DNA from: an uncultured Oribacterium sp.
Lineage (GTDB): Bacteria > Bacillota > Clostridia > Lachnospirales > Lachnospiraceae
Direction: 5' to 3'
Assembly: GCA_934279105.1 (NCBI GenBank)
Contig: CAKQWR010000004.1
Coordinates: 1-37,061 of the forward strand
Length of the DNA stretch: 37,061 bases
Shown: positions 16,873 through 23,931 of the stretch, in pieces
Layout: every line of letters begins with the position of its first letter
How positions within the stretch are numbered: position 1 is the stretch's first letter
Notes under the pieces: model-generated
The model's input: the letters and a program-made list of their open reading frames with translations, nothing else
Databases searched by the model: none
What the model was told of the DNA's origin: nothing
Program-made: the position numbers and the translations under genes

Positions 16873-18885
16873 GTGAGCGTAGATAAGTTCGGCATCATAC
16901 CATGGATTCATACAGACTATTCGTATCAGCTGGCGAAGCGGATGGAGCAGTTTCGTTCACATCCGCAGCTGGGCTACCGTCCGGCAGGCTCGAAGGCAGA
17001 GTTCGCAACCGGAGAGATGCTTCGTCAGGAGATGGAAGGCATCGGTTTGCAGTCTGTCCGGAAGGATGCGATTCGGGTAGATGCATGGGAATTTCATAAA
17101 GCAGAGCTGGTTTGGAAGCGTGCGGATGGCAGCGAAGGACTGCGTGCGCTCCTCGGTGGCTACCAGACCACGTTTCAGACCGATGGGCCACAGGAATTCG
17201 GCCTCGTCTACGTTGGGAAGGGCACGGCTGCCGATTACGAGGGAAAGGATGTCCGTGGCAAACTGGTTCTCGCAGAAATCAACCAGAGAGAAGAGTGGTG
17301 GATCAATTTCCCGGTCTATCAGGCCTATGTCCGGGGAGCGGCGGCGCTGATTGCCGTACAGGAAGGTGGTTTCGCGGAAATTCAGGATGAAGCACTGAAT
17401 GCGCAGGACATCGCTGGCCCTTCGGAGGCTGCCGCCTTTTCCATGTCCCGGGCAGATGCTTCCGTGCTAAAACATGCGCTGCAGGAAACGGATGAGATTC
17501 GAGTGACCCTTGATGCCGATAGTGTGGTGAAAGAAAAGCAAACATCATACAACATAATCGGTACGATTCCGGGCGAAAATCCGGAACAGATGCTTCTACT
17601 CTCCGCGCATTATGATTCCTATTTCAGCGGCTTTCAGGATGACAATACAGCCGTTGCCATGATGTTTGGTATTGCGAAGGCGCTGATCGACAGTGGCTAT
17701 AAACCGAAAAAGACCATCGTTATCGCGGCACTGGCAGCGGAAGAGTGGGGAATCGTGAATACGAAGTATGACTGGTCTACCGGCGCCTATCAGCAGGTAT
17801 TTCATGCACATCCGGAATGGCAGGGTAAGGTGGTGGCAGACCTGAACTTCGAGCTTCCAGCCCATGCACATGGACCGAAGGATGCAGTACGAAGTGTTTA
17901 TGAGTACGTAAGCTTTCTCGAAAAGGCAATTGAGGACATCCCTGTGGATCCGGAAGCGTATCCGGACGGACTCGAGATTCATGCACCGATTCAAACCATG
18001 TCAGATGATTTTTCGATGGCGATTGCGGGCATTCCATCGATGGTCAATGAATTTACGGATAGTAGCTTCATGGAGACGCACTATCACTCCCAGTTCGATA
18101 ACGAAGCCTATTATCACGAGCCGGTGTATCGTTTTCACCATCTATTATATGGAACACTGGTACAGAAGTTTGATCAGCTGATCCTCCCACCGTTCGATTT
18201 CTCTACACTGTTTCGCATCATGAACGCCAGCATTGACCTGCGCTATTCTGGTATTATAGGAGAACTTGGTGAAAAGCTAAATGAAGTGACCAAGGAAGCG
18301 ACGACACTCGGAAAATCGGTGTACCACTGGATCGAAGCGGTCAATGCTTCCGGTGTTACACCATCCTGTGTGGATACGTGCACCGAGATCCTCATGAAGT
18401 CTTTTCGAAAGGCGCAGGACTCCTTCGTGCGACTGGACTGGCAGGATAACGTTCTGTTTCCACAACAGGCAGTACGTCAGAACCTGACACATATAAAGGA
18501 TGCGATCACCTTCCTCGAGCATGGAAATGCGGATGGTGCGCTGGATGCGATCTATGAGATCGACAACAACTGCTACGCTTTTCAGTTCGATGAGGAAGTA
18601 TTTAATTATTTTACCGATTATGTTTTCTGTCAGCCGAAGGAACGCCTGCAGTGGGGGGCAGGACGCATCGTACATCATGAAAATCTGTATCAGCTGGTTC
18701 AGAAACTGAAACAAAAGGTGGCCTCTGGTACGACGGACTTCGAGGAAGAACTGCGTATCCTGAATCGGGTACGAAAGAATCAGGAGGAGTGCTACAAATC
18801 GGATCTCGAATATATGATTCGTGAAACGGAAAATATTATTCAAAACCTGAAACGGATTTCGGCGATGGCGGATGGAAAGGAATAG
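16873..18885 (+). CDS. M28-family metallopeptidase with PA domain
   Basis: About 670 residues. A protease-associated (PA) domain (about residues 105-170) is inserted before an M28 zinc-peptidase core. Metal-ligand candidates are H246 (SAHYDSY), D256/D257 (FQDDNT), the E290-E291 pair (AAEEWG), and H403/H405 (THYHSQFD). A C-terminal region of ~230 residues (about 440-670) is helical and ends in a coiled-coil-like stretch; I do not recognise it. No signal peptide or membrane helix is visible, so it is probably cytosolic, unlike many PA-M28 enzymes. The start is uncertain: GTG at 16873 or 16861, neither with ideal SD spacing. The substrate is unknown; an aminopeptidase role is the default guess. 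Confidence 0.87.
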   Translation: MSVDKFGIIPWIHTDYSYQLAKRMEQFRSHPQLGYRPAGSKAEFATGEMLRQEMEGIGLQSVRKDAIRVDAWEFHKAELVWKRADGSEGLRALLGGYQTTFQTDGPQEFGLVYVGKGTAADYEGKDVRGKLVLAEINQREEWWINFPVYQAYVRGAAALIAVQEGGFAEIQDEALNAQDIAGPSEAAAFSMSRADASVLKHALQETDEIRVTLDADSVVKEKQTSYNIIGTIPGENPEQMLLLSAHYDSYFSGFQDDNTAVAMMFGIAKALIDSGYKPKKTIVIAALAAEEWGIVNTKYDWSTGAYQQVFHAHPEWQGKVVADLNFELPAHAHGPKDAVRSVYEYVSFLEKAIEDIPVDPEAYPDGLEIHAPIQTMSDDFSMAIAGIPSMVNEFTDSSFMETHYHSQFDNEAYYHEPVYRFHHLLYGTLVQKFDQLILPPFDFSTLFRIMNASIDLRYSGIIGELGEKLNEVTKEATTLGKSVYHWIEAVNASGVTPSCVDTCTEILMKSFRKAQDSFVRLDWQDNVLFPQQAVRQNLTHIKDAITFLEHGNADGALDAIYEIDNNCYAFQFDEEVFNYFTDYVFCQPKERLQWGAGRIVHHENLYQLVQKLKQKVASGTTDFEEELRILNRVRKNQEECYKSDLEYMIRETENIIQNLKRISAMADGKE

Positions 18886-18898
18886 AAAGAAATCAATT

Positions 18899-19534
18899 AT
18901 GGATAGTGATAAATTATACCGCGTAAAAAAAGAAGATATCCCGAAGCTGGAGCATTTATTATCGGTTTGCTTCGCGAAAGATCCGCTGTACTGCAAGTTG
19001 ATTCCGGACGAGGATACCCGCAGGCGTCTGTTGCCGGAGTTGTTTCACTGCGATCTTGAGGAGATGTTCGAGACCTGTGAAATCTTCGCGGATAGCGCGG
19101 AACTGAACGGCATCTTGGTCGTATCGGATGAGTCGGAGCCATATAATTTCTTTCGTTATTATCTGACAGAGCTCCGCGCGAATCTGAAGACCGATGAATA
19201 TCTGATCAAGGAGGACCCGAGCCTGAAGGCCTTCTGGAACTTTGTGCTCGGCAAGGATTATCTGAATGAGAAATGGACCGATCAGCTTCATCAGGAGGAG
19301 CGTCTTCACATCATTTATCTCGCAGTTGATCCGGGGAAGCAGCATCACCATATTTCTTCGATTCTCATGGACGAGGCCATCGTCTATGCAGACGCACATC
19401 ATCTCATGATGTCTCTCGAAACACATAACGAACACAATGTCGCCATGTACGAGCATTTCGGTTTCAAGCTCTACGGCGTGATGGAAAAGCACTTCGACCT
19501 CAAGCAGTACTGTCTGATTCGGGAGGTTCAGTAG
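18899..19534 (+). CDS. GNAT-family N-acetyltransferase
   Basis: About 211 residues with GNAT-like architecture. A beta strand, LHIIYLAVDPGKQHHHISS, corresponds to motif A, though the usual Q/RxxGxG/A acetyl-CoA loop is degenerate (KQHHHIS). HNEHNVAMYEHFGFKLYG is the usual motif B segment. The substrate is unknown. An ATG at 18872 would overlap the peptidase gene by 14 nt; I prefer 18899 because the family-like sequence begins there, but SD evidence is poor for both. It lies immediately behind the M28 gene and is probably cotranscribed with it. Confidence 0.78.
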   Translation: MDSDKLYRVKKEDIPKLEHLLSVCFAKDPLYCKLIPDEDTRRRLLPELFHCDLEEMFETCEIFADSAELNGILVVSDESEPYNFFRYYLTELRANLKTDEYLIKEDPSLKAFWNFVLGKDYLNEKWTDQLHQEERLHIIYLAVDPGKQHHHISSILMDEAIVYADAHHLMMSLETHNEHNVAMYEHFGFKLYGVMEKHFDLKQYCLIREVQ

Positions 19535-19546
19535 AGCTGTAACAAC

Positions 19547-19616
19547 TCAGACAGAGGCCGGAGGGGCGGCCTTCGGAGTAGTATGCTCTGTTGCCGCCCC
19601 TTCGGTCTCTGTCTGA
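19547..19616 (+). repeat. 24-bp hairpin without U-tract
   Basis: Bases 19547-19570 pair with 19593-19616 through 24 bp, with only a few G-U pairs, around a 22-nt loop. Neither strand has a T-run after it, so it is not a classic intrinsic terminator. It sits between the GNAT stop and the promoter at 19654. Confidence 0.75.
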
Positions 19617-19653
19617 ACAGCCACGCTACGAAAACGGAGAAACGTAAGACCCC

Positions 19654-19682
19654 TTGAAATCATGTGCCTTTCCCGATATAAT
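19654..19682 (+). promoter_or_regulatory. Strong sigma-A promoter upstream of the small membrane protein and purA
   Basis: TTGAAA, 17-nt spacer, perfect TATAAT. It would drive the 61-residue membrane protein and, with no terminator between, also purA. Confidence 0.8.
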
Positions 19683-19723
19683 ATTTTTGTCTGTGCGTAA
19701 GCACGATACAGGAGGTAGTGACC

Positions 19724-19909
19724 ATGGAGTTGAAACGAATATTCGCGATTCTCGCACTGGTCATCATTGCGGTGCTACTTGTCGCAGCACTTTATTTTGC
19801 TATAAGCGGAGCGACCGATTATCTTCTGGCCTGTCTATTCTGTCTGGTTGTCGTACCGGTGGTGATTTACATTTTCATCTGGTTTACGAATCTGACAAAC
19901 AAAAAATAA
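19724..19909 (+). CDS. 61-residue two-helix membrane protein
   Basis: A small protein of 61 residues with a short basic N-terminus (MELKR) and two predicted transmembrane helices, about 6-28 and 35-56, separated by a short SGATD turn, ending NLTNKK. I do not recognise a named family. It is supported as a real gene by a near-perfect AGGAGG 8 nt before the ATG and by the consensus promoter at 19654. It is followed by a 128-nt leader and purA on the same strand. A GTG at 19718 is a less likely start. Topology would put both ends on the same side. Its function is unknown, and co-expression with purA may be incidental. Confidence 0.72.
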   Translation: MELKRIFAILALVIIAVLLVAALYFAISGATDYLLACLFCLVVVPVVIYIFIWFTNLTNKK

Positions 19910-19946
19910 TGTAGGATGTTCTGGTCACGAATCTCTCACATACATC

Positions 19947-20020
19947 CGGGTGAAGGACACCCGATATGGACTGTGTCAAAAAGGTGAAGAATATCCATAG
20001 TATCCTTAAACGGATGCTAT
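19947..20020 (+). promoter_or_regulatory. Possible structured purA leader
   Basis: Two hairpins precede the purA ribosome site: 19947-19952 with 19958-19963, and a 9-bp stem 19997-20005 with 20012-20020. An alternative pairing, ATCCT (20019-20023) with AGGAT (20029-20033), would occlude the AGGAGG of purA, so a switch is conceivable. No known riboswitch core is recognisable. Confidence 0.3.
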
Positions 20021-20037
20021 CCTGTAGGAGGATTCAC

Positions 20038-21324
20038 ATGGTAAGAGCAATCGTTGGAGCAAACTGGGGCGACGAGGGTAAGGGCAAGATTACCGATATG
20101 CTTGCGGAGACCTCGGACATCGTCGTACGTTTCCAGGGTGGCGCAAATGCCGGCCATACCATCATCAACAATTATGGTCGTTTCTCACTCCACCTTATGC
20201 CAAGCGGCGTATTCTATGATCACACCACATCTGTACTCGGAAATGGTGTTGCACTTGATATCGAGAAGTTCTGTGCAGAGCTGAAGTCCATCGTAGACGC
20301 CGGCGTTCCAACTCCGAAGATTCTGGTATCGAACCGCGCACAGGTCATGATGCCGTATCACGTTCTGTTTGATACGCTCGAGGAAGCGAGACTCGCTGGT
20401 AAGAGCTATGGTTCTACGAAGTCTGGTATCGCACCTTTCTTCTCGGATAAGTATGCAAAGATCGGCCTTCAGGTAAATGAACTCTTCGATGAGGAAGTTC
20501 TTGAGGATCGTCTGCACAAGGTTGTAGAAATCAAGAATGCCATCCTTCGTGAGCTCTATCATGCACCGGAGCTCAGCTATGACGAGCTGCTTGAGGAGAT
20601 GCATCGTCAGAGAGATATGATTGCTCCATATATTGCAGACACATCGAAGTTCCTTCGTGAGGCACTGAAGGAAGGAAAGACCGTCCTTCTTGAGGGTCAG
20701 CTCGGTACTATGAAGGATCCGGATCACGGTATCTATCCGATGGTTACCTCTAGTTCTACACTCGCAGCCTATGGTGCGGTCGGTGCCGGCATCCCTCCAT
20801 ATGAGATCAAGGATATCGTAGCCGTAACCAAGGCATATTCATCTGCCGTTGGTGCTGGTGATTTCGTATCTGAGCTGTTTGGCGAGGAGGCGGATGAGCT
20901 TCGTAGAAGAGGCGGTGATAAGGGTGAGTTCGGTGCAACGACCGGACGTCCGAGAAGAGTCGGCTGGTACGATACGGTTGCTTCTAAGTATGGTTGCCAG
21001 TTGCAGAGTGCGACGGAGGCAGCCCTTACCGTTCTTGATGTACTCGGCTACCTGAAGGAAATCAAGGTTTGCGTGGGCTATGAGATCGATGGTAAGGTGA
21101 CGACAGATTTCCCTGTCACACCTCTCCTCAACAAGGCAAAGCCGGTATATGAGACACTGCCGGGATGGAACTGCGATATTCGCGGTATCAAGAGCTACGA
21201 TGAGCTTCCGGAGAACTGCAAGAACTATATCGATTTCATCGAGAAGCATATCGAGACACCGATCACCATGGTTTCCAATGGTCCGGAGAGACATGAGATT
21301 CTGAAGAGAACTCCGAAGATCTGA
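20038..21324 (+). CDS. purA: Adenylosuccinate synthetase
   Basis: A 428-residue enzyme joining IMP and aspartate using GTP, the first step from IMP to AMP. The glycine-rich loop GDEGKGK has catalytic D12, and H40 lies in NAGHT; the QGGANAGHT and TTGRPRRVGW blocks match the family. Length is normal. The ATG at 20038 has TAGGAGG 6-7 nt upstream; the frame is open back to an ATG at 19966, but that extension is not family-like. It shares orientation with purB (15349) but is separated from it by a peptidase, a GNAT gene and the small membrane protein, and has the promoter at 19654. Confidence 0.97.
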   Translation: MVRAIVGANWGDEGKGKITDMLAETSDIVVRFQGGANAGHTIINNYGRFSLHLMPSGVFYDHTTSVLGNGVALDIEKFCAELKSIVDAGVPTPKILVSNRAQVMMPYHVLFDTLEEARLAGKSYGSTKSGIAPFFSDKYAKIGLQVNELFDEEVLEDRLHKVVEIKNAILRELYHAPELSYDELLEEMHRQRDMIAPYIADTSKFLREALKEGKTVLLEGQLGTMKDPDHGIYPMVTSSSTLAAYGAVGAGIPPYEIKDIVAVTKAYSSAVGAGDFVSELFGEEADELRRRGGDKGEFGATTGRPRRVGWYDTVASKYGCQLQSATEAALTVLDVLGYLKEIKVCVGYEIDGKVTTDFPVTPLLNKAKPVYETLPGWNCDIRGIKSYDELPENCKNYIDFIEKHIETPITMVSNGPERHEILKRTPKI

Positions 21325-21347
21325 TAAAAATCAAATAAGATAAAATG

Positions 21348-21400
21348 AAGCTGACGTACGATGAGATGTATGCATCTTATCATATGTCAGCTTTTTCTTT
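21348..21400 (+). terminator. Intrinsic terminator after purA
   Basis: AGCTGAC (21349-21355) pairs with GTCAGCT (21386-21392), with further inner pairing of the GATGAGATG/CATCTTATC type, followed by five Ts. Confidence 0.85.
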
Positions 21401-21406
21401 CGAAAT

Positions 21407-21444
21407 AAGCAGCGTTCATTGTAGGGATACAATGAGCGCTGCTT
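21407..21444 (-). terminator. Hairpin, probable terminator of the M20 gene
   Basis: AAGCAGCG-T-TCATTGT pairs with ACAATGA-GCGCTGCTT around a GGGAT-type loop. Read on the minus strand it lies just after the M20 stop. The T-tract on that side is interrupted, so termination strength is uncertain. Confidence 0.55.
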
Positions 21445-21453
21445 GTGATGATG

Positions 21454-22641
21454 TTACTTGGCTGCCTGGTTTTCCTTCTCGAGATTCGTTCTGAATTCTT
21501 CCTTTATATTCTCGAGCAGTGCCGGTTGTGTAATCAGCTCGTACGCGGCACCAGCCAGGATCTTTGCTCCATAGAGGATGGCGTCATGTGCTTCTTCTGT
21601 CTTTCCGGCATCGAGATAAGCCTGTGAGTGTGCAGTTGAACCCTCCGGTACGAAGGCGATGCGGGCACAGGTGCCTGGTACGCGGCGCATTACATTGCCG
21701 AAATCAGTAGAACCGGTTTGTGCTCGTGGTGCGGCGATGCGCGGTGCACCGATTTCTTCTGCCTGCTTCATGATCAGATCATTCAGCTGGATGACCGGAA
21801 TCTTGTTGTCGACTTCTTTTTCACGGATGATTTCAACCTCAGTCTCGGTCATCATCGCCGCCCCCTGCATGATTTTTTCGAAACGTGTACAAACGGTATC
21901 GAGGTAGGCGCGATTATAGGAACGAACATAGAAACTTGCTTCCGCATAGGCTGGGACAACGTTCGCCGGTGTGCCACCGCAGTTCGTGACTGTATAATGG
22001 ATTTTCACATCGGATGCGACATGCTCACGAAGGAATTCGACTCCCTGGAAGGCGAGGATGAGACCATCCAGCGCACTGCGGCCCTTTTCCGGACGGAGCG
22101 CAGCATGTGCACTCGTGCCGTGGTAGATGATCCGGTATTTCGAATTTGCGAGAGACTTTACATCGACCTGTGTATTCGGACCGCCATGCATCATAAAGGC
22201 GACATCGAGGTCTGTGAAGTCACAGCCATTCTGTATCATCTGAATCTTTCCGCTGATGCCCTCCTCGGCCGGTGTTCCATACACCGTGATCGTATAGTTT
22301 TCATCGAGCTCTGCTTCTTTTAAGGCTTTTGCTGCGGCCAGGATAGAAGGTCCCTGCAGGTGATGACCACAGGCATGACCGAGACCCGGAAGCGCATCAT
22401 ATTCGCAGAGAAGACCGATGTTCGGTCCGCCGTTTCCATGATGGTAGACAGCCTTAAATGCTGTGGCTACACCAGCTACACCACATTCAACATCGAAGCC
22501 TTCACGCTTCAGCCACTGTGTCAGAACGTCGACAGCATGGTATTCTTCCATGCCGATTTCAGGGTGATCGAAGAAATCGTCGGCCATTGTGACCATTTCA
22601 TCTCGAACACGATCGATGGTTTGAAATAATCTTTCCTTCAA
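21454..22641 (-). CDS. M20-family amidohydrolase (AbgB/hippurate-hydrolase type)
   Basis: 395 residues of the M20D amidohydrolase group, which cleave amide bonds of N-acyl or aminoacyl amino acids with two metals. The metal site appears in EYDALPGLGHACGHH (C91, H93, H94) and GTPAEEG; the dimerisation-domain stretch YHGTSAHAALRPEKGRSA is typical. I assign a TTG start at 22641, because GGAGGTG lies 8 nt upstream. An in-frame ATG at 22674 overlaps the -10 element of the likely promoter and so should not be transcribed. The lysR gene lies upstream on the same strand, and a transporter is divergent beyond it, suggesting uptake and cleavage of a small conjugated acid. The substrate is not determinable. 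Confidence 0.93.
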   Translation of the reverse strand: MKERLFQTIDRVRDEMVTMADDFFDHPEIGMEEYHAVDVLTQWLKREGFDVECGVAGVATAFKAVYHHGNGGPNIGLLCEYDALPGLGHACGHHLQGPSILAAAKALKEAELDENYTITVYGTPAEEGISGKIQMIQNGCDFTDLDVAFMMHGGPNTQVDVKSLANSKYRIIYHGTSAHAALRPEKGRSALDGLILAFQGVEFLREHVASDVKIHYTVTNCGGTPANVVPAYAEASFYVRSYNRAYLDTVCTRFEKIMQGAAMMTETEVEIIREKEVDNKIPVIQLNDLIMKQAEEIGAPRIAAPRAQTGSTDFGNVMRRVPGTCARIAFVPEGSTAHSQAYLDAGKTEEAHDAILYGAKILAGAAYELITQPALLENIKEEFRTNLEKENQAAK

Positions 22642-22672
22642 AATAAAAGCACCTCCGCTGTTTGATGAACCC

Positions 22673-22702
22673 ATTATAGAGTACCGGGGAAGTGCTTGTG
22701 AA
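22673..22702 (-). promoter_or_regulatory. Sigma-A promoter of the M20 gene
   Basis: On the minus strand TTCACA (22702-22697), an 18-nt spacer and perfect TATAAT (22678-22673). The start point would be near 22666, leaving a short leader with GGAGGTG before the TTG at 22641. Confidence 0.65.
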
Positions 22703-22722
22703 ATATAGAAAATAAAAGATGA

Positions 22723-23652
22723 TTATTTGTTGTTTAGAAGATTTTCACCGTGTTCTTTAAGAAGTTCAACCATCGCATGCATGTATTCCGGTAAAGCGTC
22801 CCCCTTTTTATAAGCGACGATGACATCGCGCTTATGATTTTCGATGTCGAGGGTGTAGTAGTTGACCGGTTTCGGATAGTGAAAATTTCGAGTATAGCCT
22901 TCTCGGACGAAGGTGATTCCGAGGCCTTCTGCAGCCATCTGAACAGAAGTTTCGATGCTTCGGATAACACGTATCCGTCCAGGGGTGATCTGATACTTCG
23001 AAAGAATCTGATCTTCGATTTTTCGCGTACTCTGGAATGGCGTCTGGAGGATGAGGGTTTCACCATTCAGAACCTCGGGAGCGAGTTTTCGATAGCGACT
23101 ATCCGGATCATACATCGCTTTTTCGTTCAGCGGGTGGCGGACAGGCACGGCAAGCAGAAGCTCTTCCTGAAATAGAAGCTCGGTTTCCATCGCTGATGTT
23201 TCCGGCATACGATTCATAACGAGGAGGTCGAGCTCGCCATTTTTCAGCATTTTATTCAGGTCATAGAGGTTTCCGTCGCGTACGACGAGGTCGATATCCG
23301 GCCATTTTTCTTCATATTCTGAAATGACAGGTGGGAGAAAGAAACATGCACGTTTCTGAGAAATCCCGAGTCGCAGGCGTCCAGCCTGTTCACGCACAAT
23401 CGTGTAAACTTCATCATTAAATTCCTGCTCCAGCTGCAGCATCGTGCGGGCTTTTTCTACATAGCGTTCGCCGGCATATGTAAGAATGAATTTTTTTCCA
23501 TTTCGGTCGAAGAGCGGTATACCTAAATTCTTTTCGAGGTTCGTGATGTAGATACTGAGCGCGGGCTGAGATATATAGAGGCGTTCGGCAGCGCGCGTAA
23601 GATTACCGTATTCAGCCAGCGTACATACATATTTTTGTTCCCGTAGATCCAT
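22723..23652 (-). CDS. LysR-family transcriptional regulator
   Basis: 309 residues. The N-terminal winged helix-turn-helix has the LysR signature (GNLTRAAERLYISQPALSI, about residues 15-33, then LEKNLGIPLFDR), followed by a periplasmic-binding-like effector domain (about 90-300). It is a CynR/CysB-like size with no truncation. The weak SD AAGAAG precedes the ATG at 23652. Its neighbours, an M20 amidohydrolase downstream on the same strand and a YfcC-type transporter on the opposite strand, are its likely targets, following the usual divergent LysR layout. The inducer is unknown, perhaps the transported amide or its product. Confidence 0.95.
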   Translation of the reverse strand: MDLREQKYVCTLAEYGNLTRAAERLYISQPALSIYITNLEKNLGIPLFDRNGKKFILTYAGERYVEKARTMLQLEQEFNDEVYTIVREQAGRLRLGISQKRACFFLPPVISEYEEKWPDIDLVVRDGNLYDLNKMLKNGELDLLVMNRMPETSAMETELLFQEELLLAVPVRHPLNEKAMYDPDSRYRKLAPEVLNGETLILQTPFQSTRKIEDQILSKYQITPGRIRVIRSIETSVQMAAEGLGITFVREGYTRNFHYPKPVNYYTLDIENHKRDVIVAYKKGDALPEYMHAMVELLKEHGENLLNNK

Positions 23653-23687
23653 GACAAATCTTCTTTCTATGTTTAATGAATATACAC

Positions 23688-23696
23688 ATTATACCA
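23688..23696 (-). promoter_or_regulatory. Extended -10 promoter of lysR
   Basis: The minus strand reads TGGTATAAT, a perfect -10 with the TGn extension, about 35 nt before the lysR start. No good -35 is seen, which is acceptable for extended -10 promoters. Confidence 0.55.
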
Positions 23697-23719
23697 TTGA
23701 TTCCGGTGAACGTGAGTAT

Positions 23720-23738
23720 GCGAAATTGTATATTTTGC
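23720..23738. promoter_or_regulatory. Candidate LysR operator
   Basis: An imperfect dyad GCGAAAT-TGTAT-ATTTTGC lies in the 279-nt intergenic space between lysR and the transporter, upstream of the lysR promoter. Size and location fit a LysR recognition site. Nothing else in 23653-23931 is clearly assignable; I could not place a convincing transporter promoter. Confidence 0.35.
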
Positions 23739-23931
23739 TTATGTCCTTCTTTTATTCCCCTTATAAAAGAGCAGAAGTATAAATGTTCACCATAAGATTT
23801 TTAAAACAGAACCATAAGCTTTACAAAATGTACAAAAAGAGTTCATTTCGGTAAGGTATTTATAACACACAGTCACATGCCCAATCGCTGGCTGTGAAAT
23901 AGCGAACCCGAAGGGGAAGGAGTAAAAGCAT

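Noticed and set aside
19910..20037. Purine or PRPP riboswitch before purA
   Set aside because: No conserved core sequence of a known class is visible; only simple hairpins are present.
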